In this document: in pieces, positions 23,646-32,576 of the stretch
Layout: each line of letters begins with the position of its first letter
How positions within the stretch are numbered: position 1 is the stretch's first letter
From: RGIG9151 sp963635575
Lineage (GTDB): Bacteria; Bacillota; Clostridia; TANB77; RGIG9151
Assembly: GCA_963635575.1 (NCBI GenBank)
Contig: CAVHFU010000008.1
Span: 1-44,574, forward strand
DNA: 44,574 bases
Direction: 5' to 3'
The notes under the pieces: generated by a model
Told to the model about the DNA's origin: nothing
Databases searched by the model: none
Seen by the model: the letters and a program-made list of their open reading frames with translations, nothing else
Translations under genes and position numbers: made by a program

Positions 23646-26108
23646 ATGATTAAAAAAGCAGTTGTTACAAGTATATTAACATTAGGTTTGGTTTCATTCG
23701 CATATGCATCAAATAATATTACATACTACGGAATACCAAACGGTGACCAAAAAATTAATTTAATAAATTTTAATGATGTACTAAGCCAAGGTGAAGGATA
23801 TTGGGCAAAGTCAGCTATTTATCAAATATCTTCTTTAGATATAATGCAAGGAATGGCAAATGGGGTGTTTTCTCCAACAACAAAGGTTACAAATGAACAA
23901 GCTATAACTACTGTCTTAAACTCAATGGGAAAAGCAACCGAAGTAAATGACCAAAAAGTAATTTCAAATTATTGGTCGGATAAATATATAAAATATGGAA
24001 TAAAGAATGGGCTTATTACAGGAAAAACAGTTATGAGACTATCTGAAATAGCTGGAAATTTAGACACGATGAAGAAAAAGGGAGTGTATGTAAGAGATGC
24101 GGCGATAACACGTGAAGAAATGGCTGAGCTTATTGCAAAGGCATTTTCCTTATCATCGACTTCTGCAGATGAGAAAAAGCCACTTGAATTCATGGATAGT
24201 AACCAAATAGATACAACAAAAAAATCATATGTTGATGCAGTTTCAATGAATGGAATAATGGTTGGTTCAGATGACAATATGTTTAACCCGAAAAGTGGAT
24301 TGACTAGGGCAGAATTAGCTCAGATATTAAAAAATTGCGAATCATATATTTTAGCAAACTTAGGAGTTACTAAACATACAGGATTTATAGAGAGCGTAGG
24401 AACTGGTAGTATTTTAATTTCAGATGAAAACGGAGATAGCATAACGGTAGATTTAACAGGAAAAAATATTCCGACATTAAGAAATAACATACTAACAGGT
24501 ACATATTCATTAAAAAGTTCTGACGAAATTGAGTATTACGTAGATGCTAAAAAGAATGTAAAATTCATAAGAGTAACTGATGCAAGTATATATGGTGAAG
24601 AACAAGAGGAACAAGAAAAGAACCAAAAACAAGGAATTGTTACAGGTAACAGTCCATATTTTTATGAAATAGCTATAAAGGATAAAAACGGAAACGTAGA
24701 AAAATATACTTACGGAAGATGGACCGAGATTTATAAAGATGGTAAAGAAACATCTGCAAGTAGCATTATGCAAGGGGATACAGTATATCTTGAGTTTGAT
24801 AATTTGGGAGACTTAGTTGTTATAAGAGGTGTAACTAATGCAGTTATAAGTTATGCTACTGTTACAGAAATTAGTGGTACAAAAGTTACTATGGTACCTG
24901 ATGATGGTAAAGCCGAGAAGTATGACTTGAACAATGTGCCAATTTATAAAAATGGTGAAGAAATATCTGTGGACAACTTGCATAATGGTGAGTATGCAAA
25001 ACTAAGTTTGTCACAAAATAAGCTAATTAAAGTAGAAATTGTTGTTGACGAAAGAAGTTGTGAGGCAATATACAAAGGATATATAAGTGATATTAATTTA
25101 ATTCAAGACAGAATTATTATTAGAAATCCGTCACAATTAAAAGATGGAAAGTGGACTAAATTAACAGATAATTTTATAACATTACCATTAGATAGAAATA
25201 TGCAAATTAGCTATGAAGGAATTAATATGGCTAAAAATGAATTAGGTGAAAAACAAGTAGGAAAGTTTGCATACATAGCAGCAAGAAAAGATACTGAAGT
25301 ATTAGAAAAAGTGAAAGCTATGAATATAGGAATAAAAGGAAAAGAAGAAGTTATAACAGGTGAAGTTTCTAAGTTTAATGAAAGTACAGGAGAATTAAGA
25401 ATTAGTGGTAACTCTATAAAACCATATGTGGATGAAAATACGGTACTAGTGATAAATAATAAAATAGTAACAAAGGCCGATTTTAGTAAAGGCGATAACT
25501 TAGCAGTAGTTGTTTCTAAAGATGATAATGGAGATTATATCGCTAAACTAATAACAACAATAGACGAAGTGGATAGCGAAAGTAGAGATGTGTATGCATA
25601 TTTCGGAAAAGTAAAGTCTATTGACGAAGGCAATGAAGTAATAATGAATATAAGTGCAAGGTATGAAGATGAAGAATGGATTATTGGAAAAGAAAGAAAC
25701 GCATCTTTTGTTATAACATCAAACACAAGAATATTTAATGAGACCGAACCTCTTAACTTTGATGAATTTAATAAGGAATATAAAGGCAAAGAGATATGTA
25801 TTGTTGCATATGGAGATGAAGCTGTTATAATTACAGTTGTTTCAATCACAGATACACCATATATATTTATGGGAAGCGTAGATGATGTGGAAACGGATAA
25901 ATTTACTGTTACTGATGTCGAGATTTATGACTTAGAAAATGAAGAATGGACTGAAAGCACAAAAGAAGAAGTAAGCATTTCAGTAAATACAGCAATTACA
26001 AAGAACGGAAAGTATGCAAAGTCTTCAGATATAAAATACGGACAAGAAGTCGTAGTAATAAAGCCTGATGAACAAAGTAGTGCAGCAGTAGTTTTACTTA
26101 ATGATTAG
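23646..26108 (+). CDS. SLH-domain surface protein with N-terminal SLH repeats
   Basis: An 820-residue exported protein. A signal peptide (about 1-21, ending FAYA) is followed by three SLH repeats (about 45-85, 100-160, 185-235; the third contains NGIMVGSDDNMFNPKSGLTR), which bind pyruvylated wall polymers and hold S-layer proteins on the cell. The remaining 580 residues are predicted beta-strand repeats with motifs such as ITGEVSKFNE and VTDVEIYDLENE, typical of extracellular modules. AGGTGAAAA precedes the ATG. The second SLH gene begins 10 bases later. The promoter is of motility-sigma type. Confidence 0.85.
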   Translation: MIKKAVVTSILTLGLVSFAYASNNITYYGIPNGDQKINLINFNDVLSQGEGYWAKSAIYQISSLDIMQGMANGVFSPTTKVTNEQAITTVLNSMGKATEVNDQKVISNYWSDKYIKYGIKNGLITGKTVMRLSEIAGNLDTMKKKGVYVRDAAITREEMAELIAKAFSLSSTSADEKKPLEFMDSNQIDTTKKSYVDAVSMNGIMVGSDDNMFNPKSGLTRAELAQILKNCESYILANLGVTKHTGFIESVGTGSILISDENGDSITVDLTGKNIPTLRNNILTGTYSLKSSDEIEYYVDAKKNVKFIRVTDASIYGEEQEEQEKNQKQGIVTGNSPYFYEIAIKDKNGNVEKYTYGRWTEIYKDGKETSASSIMQGDTVYLEFDNLGDLVVIRGVTNAVISYATVTEISGTKVTMVPDDGKAEKYDLNNVPIYKNGEEISVDNLHNGEYAKLSLSQNKLIKVEIVVDERSCEAIYKGYISDINLIQDRIIIRNPSQLKDGKWTKLTDNFITLPLDRNMQISYEGINMAKNELGEKQVGKFAYIAARKDTEVLEKVKAMNIGIKGKEEVITGEVSKFNESTGELRISGNSIKPYVDENTVLVINNKIVTKADFSKGDNLAVVVSKDDNGDYIAKLITTIDEVDSESRDVYAYFGKVKSIDEGNEVIMNISARYEDEEWIIGKERNASFVITSNTRIFNETEPLNFDEFNKEYKGKEICIVAYGDEAVIITVVSITDTPYIFMGSVDDVETDKFTVTDVEIYDLENEEWTESTKEEVSISVNTAITKNGKYAKSSDIKYGQEVVVIKPDEQSSAAVVLLND

Positions 26109-26117
26109 GGGGATAAT

Positions 26118-27554
26118 ATGAAAAAGTTTTTAATGCTTTTAGCGTCAATTTTAATGTTTTCAACGGCCTATGCATATGAGCCTTCTATTACTCAGCAGGT
26201 TGCGGGAAACAAGAATTTAAATTGTAAGGAAGTAGTTTTTATATCCGGAAAGCCGGTTGAAATGGAAGGGACATTGACTGTAAGTAATTCAGGAAAAAGT
26301 TCAACGTTAGCGGAATCCTATACGTATAAGTTAGAAGATGAAGAAGGAAATACACTATCTCGCCAACTTACGTTTTCGATTGCTTCAAGCGAAAAAAATA
26401 ATGGTCAAGTTTCTAAAGTATGGGATTTAACTAAGTTTAGTGAAAGCATAACTATAGGTGCAACAACATATACTTTGGAAAAGTATGATTTCGGAAGAAC
26501 TGAGTTAGACGATGTAAAGCCGGTAGGTACTTATTTTGCCGGCAACTTAAATATAAGTAAGACATATAGTGATGGAACTGAAAAAGGGAAAATAAAAATT
26601 GTCGGCTCCGGCTCATCTTACGGTTATAATACTTGTTGGGCGAATAATGAGGTTGTTAATATGACATATACAATTTCAGGCACATCAGAAACAGGTACGA
26701 GTTGGACTGGTAAGTATAGAACAACAACGTCTAATACAGATAAAAAGAATATTGTGTATATTGAAAACAAACCAACAGAAATAAGTTTTGATGGCGGATT
26801 TATGCTATCAGAAAGTAATGTAAGTACACTTAGATATTCTTCAGAATTACCTGAGTTTTATGGAACAAAGATGCTAAATTATATAGTTACAGATGAAGGG
26901 TCGTTTAAGTATGAATCATTTCCTGTCCAAACAAGGCTGGCAAACTATTCTCTAAAAGGAATAAAAGGGCACTGGGGAGAAAAAGCTCTACGTCAAGCAT
27001 TTGCACTTGAATATATGGATGAATGGAAAGACAATACAACACCAAATAGCGGGGTAACAAGGGGAGAATTTGCAAAGATTATTGCGCTTGCACTTAAATT
27101 AGATATGAATAACAACACGAAGAAAACCAATACTACAACAAATACATCAGTCAAAGAGCAATTAGTATATAAAGATGTCCCGGAAACAAATGAATATTAT
27201 AAGTACATTATGGCTTTAACTCAGAAGGGTGTAGTGAAAGGAACAGGAAATTCAAGATTTCAACCAAATGCAATAATAAGTAGAGCAGAGGCTGTTACAA
27301 TGATTATAACTGCATTAGGATTTGAAGATAAAGCACCGGAGCCATTACCAATACTAAATTTTAACGATAATTCAGAAATACCAAAATGGTCAGAGAAATA
27401 TATATATATGGCAAATAAAATAGGACTTATAAACGGAGATGAGTACGGAAACGTAATGCCAACAAAGGCATTAACAAAAGCAGAAATAGCTACTATTACG
27501 AATAATATGGTTAAATATATAATTGAAGAATTAGGCGAGGAATATATTTTGTAA
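26118..27554 (+). CDS. SLH-domain surface protein with C-terminal SLH repeats
   Basis: A 478-residue exported protein with signal peptide (about 1-19, ending AYAY). Residues 20-280 form a beta-rich domain with SGSSYGYNTCW and no catalytic motif recognised. Three SLH repeats follow (about 285-335, 350-405, 410-470), for example KGVVKGTGNSRFQPNAIISR. SLH repeats are at the opposite end from the upstream partner. GGGGGATA precedes the ATG, 10 bases after the previous stop, so both come from the same mRNA. Confidence 0.83.
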   Translation: MKKFLMLLASILMFSTAYAYEPSITQQVAGNKNLNCKEVVFISGKPVEMEGTLTVSNSGKSSTLAESYTYKLEDEEGNTLSRQLTFSIASSEKNNGQVSKVWDLTKFSESITIGATTYTLEKYDFGRTELDDVKPVGTYFAGNLNISKTYSDGTEKGKIKIVGSGSSYGYNTCWANNEVVNMTYTISGTSETGTSWTGKYRTTTSNTDKKNIVYIENKPTEISFDGGFMLSESNVSTLRYSSELPEFYGTKMLNYIVTDEGSFKYESFPVQTRLANYSLKGIKGHWGEKALRQAFALEYMDEWKDNTTPNSGVTRGEFAKIIALALKLDMNNNTKKTNTTTNTSVKEQLVYKDVPETNEYYKYIMALTQKGVVKGTGNSRFQPNAIISRAEAVTMIITALGFEDKAPEPLPILNFNDNSEIPKWSEKYIYMANKIGLINGDEYGNVMPTKALTKAEIATITNNMVKYIIEELGEEYIL

Positions 27555-27561
27555 AAAGTAC

Positions 27562-27590
27562 TTGCCAAAAATGGATACATATGGTAACAT
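27562..27590 (+). promoter_or_regulatory. candidate promoter in front of a terminator
   Basis: TTGCCA (27562-27567), 17 bases, TAACAT (27585-27590) with the extended -10 TATGGTAACAT. The predicted start near 27597 lies only about 70 bases before a strong terminator. Confidence 0.45.
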
Positions 27591-27596
27591 ATATGT

Positions 27597-27666
27597 AACG
27601 AGTACAAATTAGCAAGACTCATAGCGTTAAAAAAAAGAGGCTATTTGACGGATAGCCTCTTTTTTG
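27597..27666 (+). ncRNA. candidate small RNA of about 70 bases
   Basis: The stretch lies between a candidate promoter (27562-27590) and a strong terminator, contains no open reading frame with a ribosome binding site, and begins with an unstructured A-rich segment before the terminal stem-loop, the layout of a trans-acting small RNA. No known RNA family is recognised. Confidence 0.25.
27630..27666 (+). terminator. strong terminator after the SLH operon
   Basis: AAAAAGAGGCTAT pairs perfectly with ATAGCCTCTTTTT around TTGACGG. Confidence 0.92.
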
Positions 27667-27690
27667 CTACTTTGCAATAGATGTAGAAAG

Positions 27691-27720
27691 AATTACCACG
27701 TAAAAGTGGTAATTTTTTTT
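27691..27720 (+). terminator. second hairpin with T-run, before the GlmU-like gene
   Basis: ATTACCAC pairs with GTGGTAAT around GTAAAA, followed by seven or more T. It is 25 bases after the previous terminator. A possible extended -10 (TGCTAAAAT, 27727-27735) follows, which could start the GlmU-like transcript. Confidence 0.75.
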
Positions 27721-27777
27721 GTTTTATGCTAAAATAACTAAGGAACGCATAATTTTTTCTAAAAGGAGGAAAATTAA

Positions 27778-28476
27778 ATGGAAGATAAGATACAATATGC
27801 AAAGGAATTAGAAGAAAAAAGAAAGATAATAAATGAAAAACATATGAAAAACGGAGTAACGATTATAGATCCAAAAGTTACATATATAGACGAAACTGTT
27901 GAGATAGGTGAAGGAACAATAATTTATCCCGGAAATATCTTAGAAGGCAGTACGAAAATAGGAAAGAACTGTGTACTTGGTCAAAATAACAGAATTGTAG
28001 ATAGCACTGTTGATGACGAAGCCGATGTAATGAGTTCTGTATTAATGGAAAGTAAGGTAGGGAGCGGAACACACGTTGGGCCATTTGCATACTTAAGACC
28101 TAATTCAAATGTTGGAAAAAATGCAAGAATAGGAGATTTCGTAGAATTAAAGAATTCAACAATAGGAGACGGAACAAAGGTTTCACACTTAACATATGTC
28201 GGAGATAGTGATGTAGGCAGTGAAGTAAACTTCGGTTGCGGAACAGTCACAGTAAATTACGATGGAATAAACAAACATAGAACAACAATAGGAAATAAAG
28301 TATTTATAGGATGTAACACAAACTTAGTAGCACCTGTAAAGCTAGGTGATGGTGCATATACAGCAGCAGGTACAACAGTAACCCAAGACGTACCTGAAAA
28401 TTCTTTAGTAATAGGTAGAGTAAGACAAGAAGTAAAAGAAGGTTGGGCTAAAGGAAAAACAAAAGTAAATAAATAG
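27778..28476 (+). CDS. stand-alone GlmU-type acetyltransferase domain
   Basis: A 232-residue left-handed beta-helix protein that matches only the C-terminal half of GlmU. That half acetylates glucosamine-1-phosphate with acetyl-CoA, on the way to UDP-GlcNAc for peptidoglycan. The catalytic His in SHLTYVGDSDVG and the NYDG, NTNLVAPV and AAGTTVTQDVP motifs are conserved. The uridylyltransferase half (LxxGxGTRMxS) is absent and no gene for it lies nearby, so GlcNAc-1-P must be activated by a separate enzyme, or this protein serves another nucleotide sugar. AAAAGGAGG precedes the ATG; der follows after 15 bases. Confidence 0.82.
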   Translation: MEDKIQYAKELEEKRKIINEKHMKNGVTIIDPKVTYIDETVEIGEGTIIYPGNILEGSTKIGKNCVLGQNNRIVDSTVDDEADVMSSVLMESKVGSGTHVGPFAYLRPNSNVGKNARIGDFVELKNSTIGDGTKVSHLTYVGDSDVGSEVNFGCGTVTVNYDGINKHRTTIGNKVFIGCNTNLVAPVKLGDGAYTAAGTTVTQDVPENSLVIGRVRQEVKEGWAKGKTKVNK

Positions 28477-28491
28477 AAAGGAAACTATAAT

Positions 28492-29817
28492 ATGAAACCA
28501 ATAGTGGCAGTAGTAGGAAGACCGAACGTAGGGAAATCCTCATTTTTTAATTATATAGCCGGAAAAAGAATATCAATCGTAGAGGATACACCAGGAGTTA
28601 CAAGAGATAGAATTTATACAGATGTCGAATGGCGTGGGAGAAAGTTTACAATGATAGATACAGGAGGAATAGAACCAAAAACTAATGACAGTATCTTAGT
28701 TCAAATGAAATACCAAGCCGAACTAGCAATGGATAGTGCAGACGTTATTGTGTTTATGGTAGATATGAAAGATGGCATCACATCAGCTGACTATGAAGTA
28801 TCTAAAATGTTAAGAAAAACAGGAAAACCAATAGTATTAGTTGTAAATAAAGTAGATAAAACAGGAGAAATGCCGGCAGAAGTGTATGAATTCTATAACT
28901 TAGATATGGGTGATCCACATCCAATTTCAACACTTCAAGGACTTGGAATAGGTGACGCATTAGATGCTATTTATGAAAACTTCAAAGACATTCCGGAAGA
29001 GGAAGAAGATGAAGCAGTAATAAAAGTTGCTCTAATAGGAAAACCGAATGTAGGAAAATCATCTTTAATAAATAAAATCCTAGGTGAGCAAAGGGTAATA
29101 GTAAGCGATGTCCCAGGTACAACCAGAGACGCAATAGATACTGACTTTGAGCGTGACGGACAAAAATATACATTTATAGATACAGCCGGACTTCGTAAGA
29201 AAAGTAAGGTTAATGAAAATATAGAAAAGTACAGTGGAATGAGAACTGTAACAGCTATAGAAAGAGCTGATGTTTGTTTATTATTAATAGATGCAAATGA
29301 CGGCGTAACAGAACAAGACACAAAAGTTGCAGGTTATGCACATGAAGCCGGGAAAGGTATCATAATTGTAGTAAATAAATGGGATATTCATGAAAAAGAA
29401 ACAGGCACATTAGAAAAGTATAAAGAGAAAGTTTATCAAGATTTGGCATATTTAACATATGCACCAATAGTCTTTGTATCAGCCTTAACAGGTCAAAGAG
29501 TTAATAAGCTTTTTGAATTAATTCCGTATGTAGCTGACCAAAATGCAATGAGAATTTCAACAGGAATGCTAAATGATGTAATAAATGAAGCTATTGCAAT
29601 GGTTCAACCGCCATCAGACAAGGGTAGAAGATTAAAAGTTTTATACGCAACACAAGTTTCTACAAAACCACCTACGTTTGTAGTGTTTGTAAATAGTAAA
29701 AAATTAATGCACTTCTCATATATGAGGTATTTAGAAAACCAAATAAGGAAAAACTTCGGATTAGAGGGAACTTCGGTAAAAATGATAGCAAGAGAAAAAG
29801 GAAGTAAAGACGAGTAG
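28492..29817 (+). CDS. der: ribosome-assembly GTPase Der (EngA)
   Basis: A 441-residue essential GTPase for 50S ribosome maturation, with two tandem G domains and a C-terminal KH-like domain. First domain: GRPNVGKS (8-15), DTGG, NKVD. Second: GKPNVGKS (about 184-191), DTAG, NKWD. Length is standard. AAAGGAAAC precedes the ATG. It is followed by plsY and gpsA, a conserved order in many Firmicutes. Confidence 0.97.
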   Translation: MKPIVAVVGRPNVGKSSFFNYIAGKRISIVEDTPGVTRDRIYTDVEWRGRKFTMIDTGGIEPKTNDSILVQMKYQAELAMDSADVIVFMVDMKDGITSADYEVSKMLRKTGKPIVLVVNKVDKTGEMPAEVYEFYNLDMGDPHPISTLQGLGIGDALDAIYENFKDIPEEEEDEAVIKVALIGKPNVGKSSLINKILGEQRVIVSDVPGTTRDAIDTDFERDGQKYTFIDTAGLRKKSKVNENIEKYSGMRTVTAIERADVCLLLIDANDGVTEQDTKVAGYAHEAGKGIIIVVNKWDIHEKETGTLEKYKEKVYQDLAYLTYAPIVFVSALTGQRVNKLFELIPYVADQNAMRISTGMLNDVINEAIAMVQPPSDKGRRLKVLYATQVSTKPPTFVVFVNSKKLMHFSYMRYLENQIRKNFGLEGTSVKMIAREKGSKDE

Positions 29818-29838
29818 AAATACGAAGGAGGAATAGAA

Positions 29839-30567
29839 ATGATAAATTTAGCAACGGCATTGTTTTACGGACAACTTGTTTTAATAGGAGTAATTGCCTA
29901 TTTATTAGGAAGTGTTAATTCATCTATTATAGTAGGAAGGTTTTATAAAATAGATATAAGAGAACATGGAAGCGGAAATGCAGGACTCACAAATACATTA
30001 AGAACTCTTGGCAAAAAAGCGGCGGCATTTGTTTTAATAGGCGATGTGCTAAAGGGTGTACTTGCAATTTTAATTGCAAGGGTACTTGCGCCAACGGCAA
30101 TAATTAATACTTTTAATATTAATGGCCATATAATTCCGGTAGAAAAACAATTTACTGACCTAGCTATGCAAATAGCGGGAGTTTTAGTAATCCTCGGGCA
30201 TATATTCCCTGTATTTTATAAATTCAAGGGTGGAAAAGGTGTGCTAACATCAATCACAGTAATTTTTATGGTTAGTTGGCAAGTCGGACTTGCATGTTTA
30301 CTAGTATTTGTAATAGTAGTAGCATTAACAAGATATGTTTCTTTAGGTTCTGTGCTAGCAGCATTTTCATTTCCATTTTTAATAGTTGCAATGGACCCTT
30401 ATACAGAAATGCTACAAGATTTTAGTTGGTTAATTTTTGCGATTATCCTTGCAAGTTTAGTAATCTTTATGCATAGGGGAAATATTGCGAGACTATATAA
30501 TAACACAGAAAGAAAATTAGGCGAGAAAAAAGAAGATTATGAAAAGAGAATTTTAAAAGCTTACTAA
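29839..30567 (+). CDS. plsY: acyl-phosphate:glycerol-3-phosphate acyltransferase PlsY
   Basis: It makes lysophosphatidic acid from acyl-phosphate and glycerol-3-phosphate, the first step of phospholipid synthesis. The 242-residue membrane protein, somewhat longer than the usual 190-220, has GSVNSSIIVGRF, the GSGNAGLTNTLR loop and FKGGKGVLTS, all family motifs. AAGGAGGAA precedes the ATG. gpsA, which supplies the glycerol-3-phosphate, begins 17 bases downstream. Confidence 0.96.
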   Translation: MINLATALFYGQLVLIGVIAYLLGSVNSSIIVGRFYKIDIREHGSGNAGLTNTLRTLGKKAAAFVLIGDVLKGVLAILIARVLAPTAIINTFNINGHIIPVEKQFTDLAMQIAGVLVILGHIFPVFYKFKGGKGVLTSITVIFMVSWQVGLACLLVFVIVVALTRYVSLGSVLAAFSFPFLIVAMDPYTEMLQDFSWLIFAIILASLVIFMHRGNIARLYNNTERKLGEKKEDYEKRILKAY

Positions 30568-30584
30568 TACATAAGGAGATAAGT

Positions 30585-31574
30585 ATGAATATTTGTACAA
30601 TTGGTTCCGGAAGTTGGGGAATAGCACTTAGTATGTTGTTATTTGACAACAAACATAATGTAAAAATTTGGTCAAGAAATGATAATGAAGTAGAGGAAAT
30701 CAATAATAAACATACGGCAGCTAGATATTTGCCGGGAGTAATAATTCCAAGTCAAATAAAAGCTACCAAAGATGTGGAAGAAGCATTAAATGATAGTGAA
30801 ATCGTAATTTTAGCTGTGCCATCTACTGCAATAAGACAATGTTCAAATATGATAGCAAAATATTTAAAAAATCAAATTGTAGTAAATGTGGCTAAAGGAC
30901 TTGAAGCGGGTACATTAAAAAGACTATCTGAGGTTATGGAAGAAGAATTACCTAAGGGACAAAAAATAGCAGTCTTATCCGGACCGAGTCACGCGGAAGA
31001 AGTGGCAAGAAAACTGCCTACTGTTGTGGCTGTAAGTTCTTATAATGAAGAAGTTAGAGAAGTTGTAAGTTCAGCTTTTATGAATGAATACTTTAGAGTA
31101 TATCCAAATAGTGATTTACTTGGTGTAGAAATTGGAGGAGCTGTTAAAAATGTAATAGCTTTGTGTGCCGGAATTTCAGACGGACTTGGATTTGGTGATA
31201 ATGCAAAGGCAGGATTAATCACAAGAGGATTAGCCGAAATTATCCGTTTAGGAACTAAAATGGGCGGAAAACCCGAAACATTTTACGGACTTACCGGAAT
31301 AGGGGACTTGGTGGTAACCTGTGCAAGTAAGCACAGTAGAAACCATAGAGCCGGAGAATTTTTAGGCCAAGGCTATTCACTTCCCGAAACATTAAATAAA
31401 GTAAATATGGTAGTTGAGGGAGTAAATGCAGCAAAATCCGTACGAGAATTAGGCAGAAAATACTCTGTGGAGCTTCCGATAACCGAACAAGCATGTGAGG
31501 TACTCTTTAATGGAAAAGACCCTAAAAGAGCAGTTTTAGAATTAATGGGAAGAGATAAGAAAAATGAAATATAA
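30585..31574 (+). CDS. gpsA: glycerol-3-phosphate dehydrogenase [NAD(P)+]
   Basis: It reduces dihydroxyacetone phosphate to glycerol-3-phosphate for PlsY. The 329-residue protein has the nucleotide-binding GSGSWGIALS (7-16), the catalytic Lys region NVAKGLEAG, SGPSHAEE, and the GVEIGGAVKNVIA signature. AAGGAGAT precedes the ATG. It ends the der-plsY-gpsA run, with a strong bidirectional terminator behind it. Confidence 0.97.
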   Translation: MNICTIGSGSWGIALSMLLFDNKHNVKIWSRNDNEVEEINNKHTAARYLPGVIIPSQIKATKDVEEALNDSEIVILAVPSTAIRQCSNMIAKYLKNQIVVNVAKGLEAGTLKRLSEVMEEELPKGQKIAVLSGPSHAEEVARKLPTVVAVSSYNEEVREVVSSAFMNEYFRVYPNSDLLGVEIGGAVKNVIALCAGISDGLGFGDNAKAGLITRGLAEIIRLGTKMGGKPETFYGLTGIGDLVVTCASKHSRNHRAGEFLGQGYSLPETLNKVNMVVEGVNAAKSVRELGRKYSVELPITEQACEVLFNGKDPKRAVLELMGRDKKNEI

Positions 31575-31578
31575 AAAT

Positions 31579-31612
31579 AGCCCTATGTTTATTCAACATA
31601 GGGCATTTTTTT
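31579..31612. terminator. bidirectional terminator between gpsA and porB
   Basis: GCCCTATGTT pairs with AACATAGGGC around TATTC, with A-run on the left and seven T on the right. It touches the last bases of porB and serves both converging operons. Confidence 0.92.
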
Positions 31613-32555
31613 ACTTACTCATTTCAGCAAGTCTCATTAATTCATCCCATCTAGCATCAACTTCAGCTTGAATTTCTTCAATCATCCATTCATTGCCAGG
31701 CTTGAAGATGTGCTTAAATCTCTTTTGAAGTTTTAAGAATTCTTCTACTGGAACTCTTTCCTTTGGAATATAGTTAATTGTATATTTACCATTTTCAACT
31801 TCATATACAGGCCAGAAACGTGTTTCAACAGCCAATTCATTAACTTTCATTAAGTCAGCTGAATTGTACTTCCAACCAGTAGGACATGGAGCAAGGCAGT
31901 TTACGAAACAAGGACCTTTTGTGTAAATAGCTTTTTCAGCTTTAGTTGTGATATCGCTAAAGTTTTTGAAACAAGCTGTTTGTGCAACATATGGTAAGTG
32001 GTGGTTAGCCATAACCATTGTTAAGTCCTTTCTAAATTGTAGCTTACCAGGCTTTACAGAACCTGCAGGAGTTGTTGATGTATCCGCATACTTTGGAGTA
32101 GCTGAAGAACGTTGAACACCAGTGTTCATGTATGCTTCGTTATCGTAACAGAAGTATACCATGTCGTGTCCTCTTTCCATAGCTCCAGACATAGATTGGA
32201 AACCAATATCGTATGTTCCACCGTCTCCACCGAAAGCTAAGAATTTAACATCCTTATCGGTAGGAAGTTTTCCCTTTCTCTTTAATGCTTCATATGCTGC
32301 TTCAGCACCCGAACAAGTAGCACCTGAGTTTTCAAATGCACTGTGAATGAAAGAATCTTCCCATGCTGTGTATGGATAAATATAGGTACAAACTTCTAAG
32401 CAACCTGTTGCTGAAGTTATAACAGCATGGTCTTCCGGATGAAGTCCACGTAAAATTGCTCTTACAACTGGAGGAGCTCCACAACCGGCACACATTCTAT
32501 GACCAGGAGCAAGACGCTCAGGTTTTTTTGCATATTCTTTAAGATTATATGCCAT
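31611..32555 (-). CDS. porB: pyruvate:ferredoxin oxidoreductase, beta subunit
   Basis: The thiamine-diphosphate-binding subunit of the enzyme that splits pyruvate into acetyl-CoA and CO2 and reduces ferredoxin. The 314-residue protein has CAGCG near the N-terminus (iron-sulfur cysteines), the TPP/Mg motif GDGGTYDIG, then CYDNEAYMNTG, and a later Cys-containing stretch CLAPCPTGW. The operon order porG-porD-porA-porB is typical of four-subunit enzymes. A related 2-oxoacid specificity cannot be excluded. The gene begins 21 bases after porA. Confidence 0.93.
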   Translation of the reverse strand: MAYNLKEYAKKPERLAPGHRMCAGCGAPPVVRAILRGLHPEDHAVITSATGCLEVCTYIYPYTAWEDSFIHSAFENSGATCSGAEAAYEALKRKGKLPTDKDVKFLAFGGDGGTYDIGFQSMSGAMERGHDMVYFCYDNEAYMNTGVQRSSATPKYADTSTTPAGSVKPGKLQFRKDLTMVMANHHLPYVAQTACFKNFSDITTKAEKAIYTKGPCFVNCLAPCPTGWKYNSADLMKVNELAVETRFWPVYEVENGKYTINYIPKERVPVEEFLKLQKRFKHIFKPGNEWMIEEIQAEVDARWDELMRLAEMSK

Positions 32556-32576
32556 TTTTTATCATTCCTTTCAAAA

